Positions 1 to 6,333 of a DNA stretch of 9,487 bases are shown one piece after another. The DNA is from Flemingiibacterium sp045644145 (lineage in GTDB: Bacteria; Bacillota; Clostridia; Oscillospirales; CAG-272): contig JAZRGK010000006.1 of assembly GCA_045644145.1 (NCBI GenBank), positions 1-9,487 on the forward strand, in the 5' to 3' direction. Both the position numbers and the translations under genes were made by a program. The notes beneath the pieces were generated by a model. It was given only the letters and a program-made list of their open reading frames with translations, was not told the origin of the DNA and searched no databases. Numbering within the stretch: position 1 is the stretch's first letter; every line of letters begins with the position of its first letter.

Positions 1-32
1 TTCGTTTTTTCTTAACCACCGATTCTCGCGCC

Positions 33-73
33 AAAAATGGTGCATCTCCGCTACGCTTCGATGCACCATTTTT
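33..73. terminator. Perfect 14-bp inverted repeat, probable bidirectional terminator
   Basis: Bases 33-46 and 60-73 are exact reverse complements around a 13-base loop. The outer five pairs are A:T, so each strand reads as a GC-containing 9-bp stem (TGGTGCATC type) followed by five T residues, the layout of a bidirectional intrinsic terminator. It lies beyond the response regulator's own terminator, so it probably serves a gene left of the window, or is a dispersed repeat. I see no coding sequence in bases 1-125. Confidence 0.55.
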
Positions 74-125
74 AGATTACTTTATTTTTTTAGTTTTTCT
101 TTACCCCAACTATTGACATAGAGCC

Positions 126-149
126 AAAAAACGCCGATTTCTCGGCGGT
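126..149 (-). terminator. Intrinsic terminator of the response regulator
   Basis: On the minus strand the sequence reads CGCCGA-GAAA-TCGGCG followed by six T residues. This is a 6-bp GC-rich stem (132-137 with 142-147) closed by a GNRA tetraloop. It begins about 15 bases after the response-regulator stop codon, so transcription should end here and the regulator is probably the last gene of its unit. Confidence 0.85.
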
Positions 150-162
150 TTTGCGCTGTTTA

Positions 163-849
163 TTAAAGAAGATCAAACTTGTATCCAACGCCCCAAACGG
201 TCTTGAGAACCCACTTGTCGGACACGCCCTCAAGCTTCTCGCGAAGACGCTTAACATGTACATCAACAGTGCGGGAGTCACCCAGATAATCAAAGCCCCA
301 AACCTTGTCAAGGAGCTGATCGCGTGTGAATACGCGATTGTAGTTGGAAGCAAGGAAATAAAGAAGCTCAAGCTCCTTCGGTGGAATATCAACAGATTTA
401 CCCTTTAATTTAAGCTCGTACTTCTGACGGGAAATCTCGATGTTGTCGAACTTGATGGTTTCATCGTCATTCTGATTGTCCCGTGCGCTGTAGCGGCGGA
501 GTACCGCCTTAACTCTTGCGGAAAGCTCCTTGGTTTCAAAGGGCTTTACCATAAAGTCATCAGCGCCAAGCTCAAGTCCAAGAACCTTGTCAAACACCTC
601 ACCCTTAGCGGTAAGCATGATTATTGGCTTGCCGGACATTTCGCGGATCTCGCGGCAAACCTGCCAGCCGTCCTTCTTCGGAAGCATGATGTCAAGAAGC
701 ACAAGGTCAGGCTCGTACATCTTAAAGAAGCTTACACCCTCGGCACCGTCGTTGGCGGTCTTCACCTCGTAGCCCTCATTCTCGAAATAAAGGCGAAGCA
801 GGTCGCATATGTTAAGATCGTCGTCTACAACAAGAATTTTTGTCGGCAT
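163..849 (-). CDS. OmpR/PhoB-family two-component response regulator
   Basis: A cytoplasmic transcription factor of 228 residues, the usual size for the family. The N-terminal receiver domain (about 3-118) shows the acidic pair D9/D10, phospho-acceptor D53 in LLDIMLP, switch residue T80 (MLTAK) and K102 (VKPF). A winged-helix DNA-binding domain (about 128-226) has the family signatures PPKELELLYFLA, the RTVDVHVKRLREKL recognition-helix region and the terminal VWGVGYKF hairpin. I chose the ATG at 849 over the in-frame ATG at 870: the ribosome site AAGGAAG (861-867) lies inside the longer reading and 10 bases before 849, and MPTKILVVDD is a normal receiver start. All catalytic residues are present. 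No histidine kinase is in the window, and a terminator follows directly. Its target genes are unknown; shared upstream words suggest itself and the VTC-DUF4956-CotH operon (inference). Confidence 0.95.
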   Translation of the reverse strand: MPTKILVVDDDLNICDLLRLYFENEGYEVKTANDGAEGVSFFKMYEPDLVLLDIMLPKKDGWQVCREIREMSGKPIIMLTAKGEVFDKVLGLELGADDFMVKPFETKELSARVKAVLRRYSARDNQNDDETIKFDNIEISRQKYELKLKGKSVDIPPKELELLYFLASNYNRVFTRDQLLDKVWGFDYLGDSRTVDVHVKRLREKLEGVSDKWVLKTVWGVGYKFDLL

Positions 850-884
850 TGTTATTATACTTCCTTTCATTGATAATTTATACG

Positions 885-943
885 GTTATATTTGTTATCT
901 TTGTGACAATGTACCCAATTTGTTGTTCACAATTTCACAATTT
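885..943 (-). promoter_or_regulatory. Cluster of TTGTGA/TCACAA half-sites, possible operator and proximal promoter
   Basis: The regulator's leader contains TTGTGA at 901-906 and TCACAA at 927-932 and 935-940, with an exact 8-base tandem repeat (CACAATTT) at 928-943. The words TGTGAC (902-907) and TTGTTCAC (923-930) recur in the same order upstream of the VTC operon. On the minus strand a -10-like TATAAC (885-890) lies 11 bases past TGTGAC and has no good -35, as expected for a promoter that needs an activator. Direct or inverted repeats in its own leader suggest autoregulation. The binding protein is an inference. Confidence 0.4.
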
Positions 944-982
944 CGTCAAATTATTAATTTTGTCAAAAATCTAACCATATTC

Positions 983-1011
983 ATTATATCATCTCAGGGT
1001 GTTTTTGTCAA
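983..1011 (-). promoter_or_regulatory. Consensus sigma-A promoter of the response regulator
   Basis: The minus strand has TTGACA (1006-1011), a 17-base spacer and TATAAT (983-988), with TG one base before the -10 (extended -10). All twelve core bases match consensus. Transcription should start near 976, which leaves a leader of about 127 bases before the start codon at 849; the half-site cluster lies within that leader. Confidence 0.9.
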
Positions 1012-1091
1012 GGCGAGAAGGTGAAGATTATATGAATTTTTTACCACTTTCGGAAGAATTATTCTGAAGCATACCGCAAAACTTCTCTTAG

Positions 1092-3290
1092 TTAATATTT
1101 GTATGCCTTTGCAATGATCAGTCCTACGCCGAGAATAAGCGCGGAAGCCGCTATCCATATCCATCCGGTGTTTCCGCCAGCGGAAGAAGTGCCGCTCATG
1201 CCAAAGTTCCAATCATCGCCCGGCATTTGCGTATTACCGCCGGATGGTCTGGTGCTGCTTCCTGACGGACGAGTGCCGGCTTGGGACGGAACAGTGTTAT
1301 CAGCGTTTCCGGAATCCACGGACTCACTTGCTTCTGTTTCCTCAGACGTTTGTCCGCTAAAGCCGCCCTGCATCTGGGATGGATCAAAACCCTCGGGAAG
1401 CTGACTCATATCGGGCATCTGTCCGCTAAAGCCGCCCTGCATCTGGGAAAGGCTGACATTTTTTGAGGTTACGAGAGTTGTACCGCTCACAGCGGCAACG
1501 CTTTCCTTGGAAATGGCAGTTTCCTCTACACTCAGATCGCCGTCAGATTCTTCACCTGTCTTCGGCAGCGAGCTGAAGCCGGAGTCACTGGAACGCTCCT
1601 TTGTAGATGAACCGCGGCCGCCGAAGCTGTTTTTATCGCCGCCCATATCGGGCATGCCACCGAAGCCGCCCTTACTTCCGCCCATGGAGCCCATATCAGA
1701 CAGTGTAATACCTGAAGCATCCACATAGCTCATATTGCTTACGGTTTCTCCGTTTTCAAGCTGCATGGAAATGCTTTCGGAACGGAGAGAGCAGAACTGC
1801 CGCATGGCTTCAACACCTTTTTCAAATTCCTCGTAGGTGTAGAATGCCGTGGGATCTTTTTCCACATAGGACTTTATCAAATTATAGGCATTGTCGATGA
1901 TACCCGAAATATCGACCGTACTTAGAAATTCCGCAAAATACTGATGATACATCTCGGTGTAGGCTTCATCCGACAAAATCCAGCTCCACATTGGACGGTC
2001 TTCGCCGGAGCCGCCGGATACGGGGGCATCGATAGGCGTGTTGACCGTGCTTTGAGCGTTACCGCCCTGGAACGTTCCGTAAGCTAAATTATAGTCCCAC
2101 GGAAGCATCGCAAGTTTGCCGTCTTTCTCGTACAGATAATAGTTGTGGATCATAGTGCCGGTATAGCTGTCACCGTTGCAGACATAGTTATGCACCACGA
2201 AATAGCGGATGACCTGCTCTATATCCACAACAGATTCAACCTGCTCGCCGTTTGACAGCTTTTTAAGGGATTCGATAAGCCGCCGCTGATCAGCTTCGGT
2301 AATGTCGGTCTTGGCGTTGTTCCAAATATTTGTATAGCTGTCGATGTCCTCATCAACATACTGGAGCTTCACATCAGAAGAACCCATTCCAAAACCGCCC
2401 ATACCGCCGCCAAATCCGCCTGCTATCTGGGAAAAGTCGAAATTTCCCATGTCCGGCATCTCTCCGCCGAATATAGATGAGATATCAAAATCCCCCATGC
2501 CCGGCATCTGCATCGCACCGGCATCGCGATCGGCTTTACCGGAATCAGCGGATACATCCGGTTTAACCGCTGCACCCGGATCAACTGCGGACGAAGCTTC
2601 ATCACTTTCTTCGGAGCTGTTGATAAAATCGTCCATATTAAAGTCTTTGCCGTTTCCTCTGCCGCCGCCGAAGCTCATGCTGTCAGGCTTATACAGCTCC
2701 CCGTAGTCAGAGCCGTAATTTCGCTTGAGAAAGCTGTCTTCAAGTCCTTCCACAGCCAAATACAGCCCCCAATCCTCACCGTTAACAGTGATATACACAA
2801 AGCTGCAAAGGGGAGCCGCCGCACCGAACTCATTCATCATGGTGTAGGTCAGATAGTCCTTCATCATGGTAGAATCCTGTATGAGATTGTTAAGGCTCAA
2901 TTTATCAAGCCCATGATAGGTGATGGAGTTGTCGTAATGATCAAATTCTATCTTAAAGCTGTAGCGTTCACTGTCCAGAGATGACACAGTGGAAAGCGAG
3001 GTATTCCCTTTTCCGCGGATTGCCACGTTTTTATAGGCTTCTCCGTCAATTACCACGTTTGCGGCATAGTATTCTTCGCTTGTGGCATTGGAAATAAACT
3101 CATCCCAATCGTTCATCACAATATCAACGGTATGCACCCTTGTATTGTCAAACAGTCTGGTTTCGTAACCCATGGTATAAGCCTTAATTTCAAGCCCCAG
3201 TGCCTCACCGCACATGAAAAGAACGGTTATTACAAGCATCAGCGCCGTAATAGCCCAAGCGAGCTTATCAAAATGTTTGCTTGCCGACAT
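1092..3290 (-). CDS. Membrane-anchored CotH-family protein kinase with Met/Gly-rich insertions
   Basis: A 732-residue protein of the CotH (spore coat protein H) kinase family, atypical kinases that phosphorylate Ser residues on surface proteins. A hydrophobic N-terminal segment (about 11-32) serves as signal or anchor and a second (708-727) ends in a lysine-containing tail, so the middle is probably outside the membrane. Family motifs are RGKGNTS (92-98), a lysine in YSFKIEFD (K113), LSLNN (131-135), GLYLAVEGLEDSF (175-187), CNGDS (D375) and LPWDYN (D399); the two aspartates match the spacing of the metal/catalytic pair known in CotH. A low-complexity stretch (about 205-305) splits the kinase fold, and a second one (about 530-705) links it to the C-terminal helix. 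MPDM occurs at 278, 546 and 625, and LPKTG at 575-579. Start ATG follows GGGGTG by a short gap and lies 4 bases past the DUF4956 stop, so translation is probably coupled. The substrate is unknown; it need not be sporulation-related. Confidence 0.92.
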   Translation of the reverse strand: MSASKHFDKLAWAITALMLVITVLFMCGEALGLEIKAYTMGYETRLFDNTRVHTVDIVMNDWDEFISNATSEEYYAANVVIDGEAYKNVAIRGKGNTSLSTVSSLDSERYSFKIEFDHYDNSITYHGLDKLSLNNLIQDSTMMKDYLTYTMMNEFGAAAPLCSFVYITVNGEDWGLYLAVEGLEDSFLKRNYGSDYGELYKPDSMSFGGGRGNGKDFNMDDFINSSEESDEASSAVDPGAAVKPDVSADSGKADRDAGAMQMPGMGDFDISSIFGGEMPDMGNFDFSQIAGGFGGGMGGFGMGSSDVKLQYVDEDIDSYTNIWNNAKTDITEADQRRLIESLKKLSNGEQVESVVDIEQVIRYFVVHNYVCNGDSYTGTMIHNYYLYEKDGKLAMLPWDYNLAYGTFQGGNAQSTVNTPIDAPVSGGSGEDRPMWSWILSDEAYTEMYHQYFAEFLSTVDISGIIDNAYNLIKSYVEKDPTAFYTYEEFEKGVEAMRQFCSLRSESISMQLENGETVSNMSYVDASGITLSDMGSMGGSKGGFGGMPDMGGDKNSFGGRGSSTKERSSDSGFSSLPKTGEESDGDLSVEETAISKESVAAVSGTTLVTSKNVSLSQMQGGFSGQMPDMSQLPEGFDPSQMQGGFSGQTSEETEASESVDSGNADNTVPSQAGTRPSGSSTRPSGGNTQMPGDDWNFGMSGTSSAGGNTGWIWIAASALILGVGLIIAKAYKY
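1351..1448 (-). repeat. 29-base exact direct repeat inside the CotH-type kinase gene
   Basis: Bases 1351-1379 and 1420-1448 are identical, with a 69-base period (23 codons). In the protein they give the decapeptide SQMQGGFSGQ at residues 615-624 and 638-647, in the flexible linker before the C-terminal helix. The period is a multiple of three, so gain or loss of a unit would keep the frame. Confidence 0.9.
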
Positions 3291-3294
3291 TATA

Positions 3295-3966
3295 TCACCC
3301 CATGTAATCGCCGTTATAGGAAACGATCACTGCGCTGTTCACGCCGGGCATTTCAGCAAGAACATTGATGAAATCTGTATCATCTTCCTTAAGACGGACT
3401 TCAATATTCACTTCGATTGCTCCTTTTACAGCGGACTTGCTCTTAACGGTGGTACGGATAACGTTTTTTGCAAGGAATTCCTTGGCTTTTACTTCCGCAT
3501 CGTGGTCCATGCAGTTCAAAACAACCATGTAAGGATGGGTGTGAGATTTTTTGTTCACGAAAACGAGCAGGATAAGTCCGATCACCACACTGCTGATAAC
3601 AGCAAGGGGAATCATGCCTGCCGCAAGGATAATGCCGGCACCGATAGACCAGAACAGAAAGGCGATGTCAAGCGGTTCCTTGATAGCGGTACGGAAGCGC
3701 ACGATAGACAGCGCACCCACCATACCGAGGGACAGAACCACGTTTGAGGTCACGGCAAGAATTACAGCCGAGGTGATCATTGTTAAAGCAATCAGCGTCG
3801 TGCCGAAGCCCGCGGAGTACATTACACCCCTGTATGTCTTTTTATAGATGAGGAAAATGAATACACCTATGCCGAAGGCCAGAACAAGTGTGAGAAGCAT
3901 ATCAAGTACACTGATAGCTGAAACATTTTCGAGAAAGCTTGATTTAAAAATATCGTTAAAATTCAT
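3295..3966 (-). CDS. DUF4956 integral membrane protein
   Basis: A 223-residue protein with about four membrane helices (near 21-41, 54-72, 103-118 and 119-137) and a soluble C-terminal domain (about 145-218) of alternating strands and helices that may be ferredoxin-like. The stretch GALSIVRFRTAIKEPLDIAF (84-103), with R90, R92 and K96, is the signature by which I place it in DUF4956; no biochemical role is established for the family as far as I know. ATG at 3966 follows AAGGAGT with about 9 bases of spacing. It is the middle gene of the operon, 36 bases after the VTC-type gene and 4 before the CotH-type kinase. Its basic motif between helices and its partners suggest a role with a phosphate-containing polymer at the membrane, perhaps anchoring or transport; that is inference from neighbourhood only. 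Confidence 0.88.
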   Translation of the reverse strand: MNFNDIFKSSFLENVSAISVLDMLLTLVLAFGIGVFIFLIYKKTYRGVMYSAGFGTTLIALTMITSAVILAVTSNVVLSLGMVGALSIVRFRTAIKEPLDIAFLFWSIGAGIILAAGMIPLAVISSVVIGLILLVFVNKKSHTHPYMVVLNCMDHDAEVKAKEFLAKNVIRTTVKSKSAVKGAIEVNIEVRLKEDDTDFINVLAEMPGVNSAVIVSYNGDYMG

Positions 3967-4002
3967 GGTTTGGTTACTCCTTAATATTTGTTTTTGCGTA
4001 AA

Positions 4003-4674
4003 TCAATCGTACATTCTGCATGCCGCATACTTTGAAAAAGCCGCACTGCGCCTGCCGTCAAGCTGTACCGCATCCCGTATGACGTCGGGAAGGAAGTTAT
4101 CCCATTTCACTTCAAGGATGCAGGGGGCATCCTTAATAGGAACTGTCACACAACGTGGATTAAGAAAATCCGTACAGCTCATACTCGTGCGTATGTTATA
4201 ATCAAGCGTAACACGGACATTTCCGGGAGCGAATACAAAGGGTTCTCTCGTGTAGTCCACGATAACCTTTGCTTTTAAGCCATCGTTTCGGATACGGGTG
4301 TAAAATCCAAGGATCACCTCATCGGTACTTAGGGACATCCACTCCACATCCCCATCAGCAATCGCCTGTGCCTGCTCAGATGTCAAAGCGGTCTGGGTCT
4401 TGTAGCCAAGCCCGCCGTGCTTGAATTTACGCTCCAGATGAATGACCGAAGGATCGTTGTTATAGAGGCGTATACGGTATTTTTCACGGATGTTTACCCC
4501 ATCGAGTTTTTCTCTTAAAGCTTTATCGTAAAGATTGTCAAAATACAAGCTGCGTATTTCATATTGTCCGTTTACGGCGTGAGAGTCGGGTTTCATCACC
4601 GCTCGAAGCCTTTGCCGCAGGATCAGCATATCTGCCTCGCTGATCTCATGTTTTACTTCATGTCTGAATTGCAA
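4003..4674 (-). CDS. VTC-domain polyphosphate polymerase-like protein, TTG start
   Basis: A 223-residue single-domain protein of the VTC family, the catalytic fold (triphosphate-tunnel type) that makes polyphosphate from ATP in yeast Vtc4. It starts with RHEVKHE (K8) and shows YEIRSLYFDN (38-47), REKYRIRLY (63-71, R67 and R69), LERK (80-83, E81 and K83), VRVTLDYNIRTS (R154, R162) and LEVKWDNFLPD (E188, K190). These basic and acidic strand residues line the tunnel in the family. It has no SPX domain and no membrane helix, unlike the yeast proteins, so membrane attachment could come from the DUF4956 partner (inference). The start codon is TTG at 4674: AAAGGAGG lies 8 bases upstream and no in-frame ATG is near. 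An out-of-frame ATG at 4680 sits almost on the ribosome site and reads only seven codons. Polymerase activity is inferred from the family, not shown. Confidence 0.9.
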   Translation of the reverse strand: MQFRHEVKHEISEADMLILRQRLRAVMKPDSHAVNGQYEIRSLYFDNLYDKALREKLDGVNIREKYRIRLYNNDPSVIHLERKFKHGGLGYKTQTALTSEQAQAIADGDVEWMSLSTDEVILGFYTRIRNDGLKAKVIVDYTREPFVFAPGNVRVTLDYNIRTSMSCTDFLNPRCVTVPIKDAPCILEVKWDNFLPDVIRDAVQLDGRRSAAFSKYAACRMYD

Positions 4675-4703
4675 ATATCATTCCTCCTTTCTAAGCTTTA
4701 AAC

Positions 4704-4738
4704 AATATACCACACAAATGTGACGGTTTGTTCACCGT
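4704..4738 (-). promoter_or_regulatory. Probable activator-dependent promoter of the VTC-DUF4956-CotH operon
   Basis: On the minus strand TATATT (4704-4709) carries TG one base upstream (extended -10) but the -35 position (AACAAA at 17 bases) is poor. In its place sits an inverted repeat ACGGT-6-ACCGT (4723-4727 and 4734-4738) and a smaller one, CACA-AA-TGTG (4713-4722). TGTGAC (4719-4724) and TTGTTCAC (4728-4735) also occur in the response-regulator leader. A weak -35 overlapped by repeats suits control by an activator such as the neighbouring PhoB-type regulator. The rest of the 301-base gap between the VTC-type gene and ychF holds only the ychF promoter and leader. Confidence 0.5.
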
Positions 4739-4856
4739 TTCGTGTAAACAATTAGAAAAATACAGCAATTTTGATGCATCGCTTTCACGAAAAAATCCGT
4801 AACAACCGCTGTTCTGCAAAAATTTACAAAATATATGAAGGATTTTTCAAAACCGC

Positions 4857-4885
4857 TTGAAAACCTGTCCGCTGTGTGCTATAAT
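4857..4885 (+). promoter_or_regulatory. Sigma-A promoter of ychF
   Basis: TTGAAA (4857-4862), a 17-base spacer and TATAAT (4880-4885) with TG one base before the -10. One base differs from the consensus -35. Transcription would start near 4892, giving a leader of about 84 bases. That leader contains a small inverted repeat AACCG-AATC-CGGTT (4910-4923) without a T tract after it, so it is not an obvious terminator. Confidence 0.85.
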
Positions 4886-4975
4886 AATATGGTAGTATTG
4901 TGCCCTTTTAACCGAATCCGGTTTAAAATCTCAATTAAATCCACCATCAACTATCTTTTTAAGGAGAACACATAT

Positions 4976-6070
4976 ATGAAACTCGGTATAGTAGGTCTGC
5001 CGAACGTCGGTAAATCCACACTTTTCAACGCAATTACCAACGCAGGCGCGGAGTCTGCCAACTATCCCTTCTGCACCATTGACCCCAACGTTGGCGTGGT
5101 GGCAGTGCCCGATGCAAGGCTTGACAAGCTCGCGGAAATGTACAACCCCGAAAAATATACCCCCGCGGTTATCGAATTCGTTGATATCGCAGGACTTGTA
5201 AAGGGTGCTTCCAAGGGTGAGGGACTTGGCAACAAATTCCTGTCACACATCCGCGAGTGTGACGCCATTATTCATGTTGTGCGCTGCTTCGAGGATTCCA
5301 ACATTATCCACGTTGACGGCTCTATTGACCCCATGCGCGACCTTGAAACCATCAATATGGAGCTTATCTTCGCCGATATCGAAATGCTTGAGCGCAGAAT
5401 CGACCGCGTGAAGAAGGCTATGAAGGGAGATAAATCCCTCGCCGCGGAGCTTGAGCTTCTTGAGCGCGTTATGGCGGAGCTTGAGGGCGGAAAATGCGCC
5501 CGTGCCATCGAATACACCGAGGACGAGCTTGCTATCATGAATGAATCCCAGCTTCTCTCCATGAAGCCGGTCATTTACGCTGCAAATATCTCCGAGGATA
5601 TGATCGGAAGCGATATGGCAGACCACGCAGGATACAAAAAGCTTGCGGAATACGCCGCTTCGGAAAAGGCTGAGATCATGCCCATCTGCGCAGGCATCGA
5701 GGCTGAGATCGCACAGCTTGAGGGAGATGAGCGCGCGGAATTCTTAGCCGATCTCGGCATCGCGGAGAGCGGTCTTGATCGCCTTATCAAGGCAAGCTAT
5801 GCCCTACTCGGGCTTATCTCCTACTTAACCGCAGGCCCTAAGGAAGTGCGCGCTTGGACTATCACCAAGGGCACAAAAGCACCTCAGGCGGCAGGCAAGA
5901 TCCACTCCGACTTCGAGCGCGGCTTCATCAGAGCCGAGATCATCGGCTTCGACGAGCTGATGGCATGCGGCACCATGGCGGCGGCTAAGGATAAGGGGCT
6001 TGTACGAAGCGAAGGCAAGGAATACGTCATTAAGGACGGCGATATCGTGCTGTTCAGATTTAATGTATGA
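4976..6070 (+). CDS. ychF: Redox-regulated/ribosome-associated ATPase YchF (OLA1 family)
   Basis: A 364-residue cytoplasmic P-loop NTPase, the usual length for YchF. It shows the P-loop GLPNVGKS (7-14), the G3 motif DIAG (70-73) followed by a hydrophobic residue instead of the catalytic glutamine, as in HAS-type NTPases, the switch region KGASKGEGLGNKFLSHIRECDAI, and NISE (204-207) in place of NKxD, the change tied to preference for ATP over GTP in the family. A charged helical region (about 129-190) is the coiled-coil insertion, and the C-terminal part (about 280-364) is the TGS domain with AWTITKGTKAPQAAGKIHSDFERGFIRAE. I chose the ATG at 4976 because AAGGAG lies 9 bases upstream and the P-loop is then correctly placed; the ORF is open further upstream (ATG at 4835) but that part covers the promoter. 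YchF binds ribosomes and is linked to stress and translation control in other bacteria. It is transcribed alone here. Confidence 0.97.
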   Translation: MKLGIVGLPNVGKSTLFNAITNAGAESANYPFCTIDPNVGVVAVPDARLDKLAEMYNPEKYTPAVIEFVDIAGLVKGASKGEGLGNKFLSHIRECDAIIHVVRCFEDSNIIHVDGSIDPMRDLETINMELIFADIEMLERRIDRVKKAMKGDKSLAAELELLERVMAELEGGKCARAIEYTEDELAIMNESQLLSMKPVIYAANISEDMIGSDMADHAGYKKLAEYAASEKAEIMPICAGIEAEIAQLEGDERAEFLADLGIAESGLDRLIKASYALLGLISYLTAGPKEVRAWTITKGTKAPQAAGKIHSDFERGFIRAEIIGFDELMACGTMAAAKDKGLVRSEGKEYVIKDGDIVLFRFNV

Positions 6071-6153
6071 TTTATGGAAGGATTTTCGCGAGATTTTTGA
6101 ATAATCCCAATTCGGCAAAGTGTTCCCGCCGAAAATACACAGGTAAATGCACC

Positions 6154-6230
6154 GTAGGGCGGGGGCTTGCTCCCGCCGTTTCGTGTGATTTCGGCTGTTT
6201 CAGGCGGCGGGACACAAGGCCCCGCCCTAC
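6154..6230. repeat. 77-base GC-rich imperfect palindrome (REP- or MITE-like)
   Basis: Arms 6154-6178 and 6205-6230 are reverse complements over GTAGGGCGGGG, then CTTG, then TCCCGCCG, with only a mismatch and a one-base length difference between blocks; the central 26 bases are unpaired and lower in GC. The element lies in non-coding DNA between two convergent genes, the common place for dispersed palindromic repeats. Copies of AATGC at 6146-6150 and 6236-6240 flank it a few bases out, which could be a target duplication but is short enough to be chance. No transposase is encoded. The RNA could also help stop ychF transcription. Confidence 0.75.
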
Positions 6231-6283
6231 AAAGCAATGCGTATATGTCTGTGGGAACACAAAAGGGAATTGGTTTTTTGAAT

Positions 6284-6324
6284 AAAAATAAAAAATCAGG
6301 AGAGGCTCTAAAACCTCTCCTTTT
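6284..6324 (-). terminator. Hairpin terminator of the YhcH-type gene, possibly bidirectional
   Basis: GGAGAGG (6299-6305) and CCTCTCC (6314-6320) form a 7-bp stem with an 8-base loop. On the minus strand it is followed by TGATTTTTTATTTTT, a good U tract, about 14 bases after the stop codon at 6334. On the plus strand TTTT follows, so it can also act, more weakly, for ychF, which lacks another clear terminator. Confidence 0.8.
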
Positions 6325-6333
6325 CGTATTCTC

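Noticed and set aside
113..118. Plus-strand TTGACA as a promoter -35
   Set aside because: No -10 at a fitting distance (GATTTC at 17 bases) and it lies among terminators at the 3' end of a minus-strand gene.
2344..2706. Plus-strand ORF of 120 residues opposite the CotH-type gene
   Set aside because: Pro/Ser-rich translation is what the reverse strand of a Gly/Met-rich coding region gives; no ribosome site or promoter.
1092..3290. Assigning a sporulation coat role (cotH) to the kinase
   Set aside because: The long insertions, C-terminal helix and VTC/DUF4956 partners differ from Bacillus CotH, and no other coat gene is nearby, so I give the family only.
3214..3747. Plus-strand ORF of 177 residues across the CotH/DUF4956 junction
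   Set aside because: It overlaps two well-supported minus-strand genes completely and shows no family features.
4910..4923. Riboswitch or attenuator in the ychF leader
   Set aside because: Only a 5-bp hairpin is present, with no T tract, no leader peptide and no recognisable riboswitch core.
4835..4975. N-terminal extension of YchF from an in-frame upstream ATG
   Set aside because: It would run through the TTGAAA/TATAAT promoter and leader, lacks a ribosome site, and YchF proteins begin directly with the P-loop strand at 4976.
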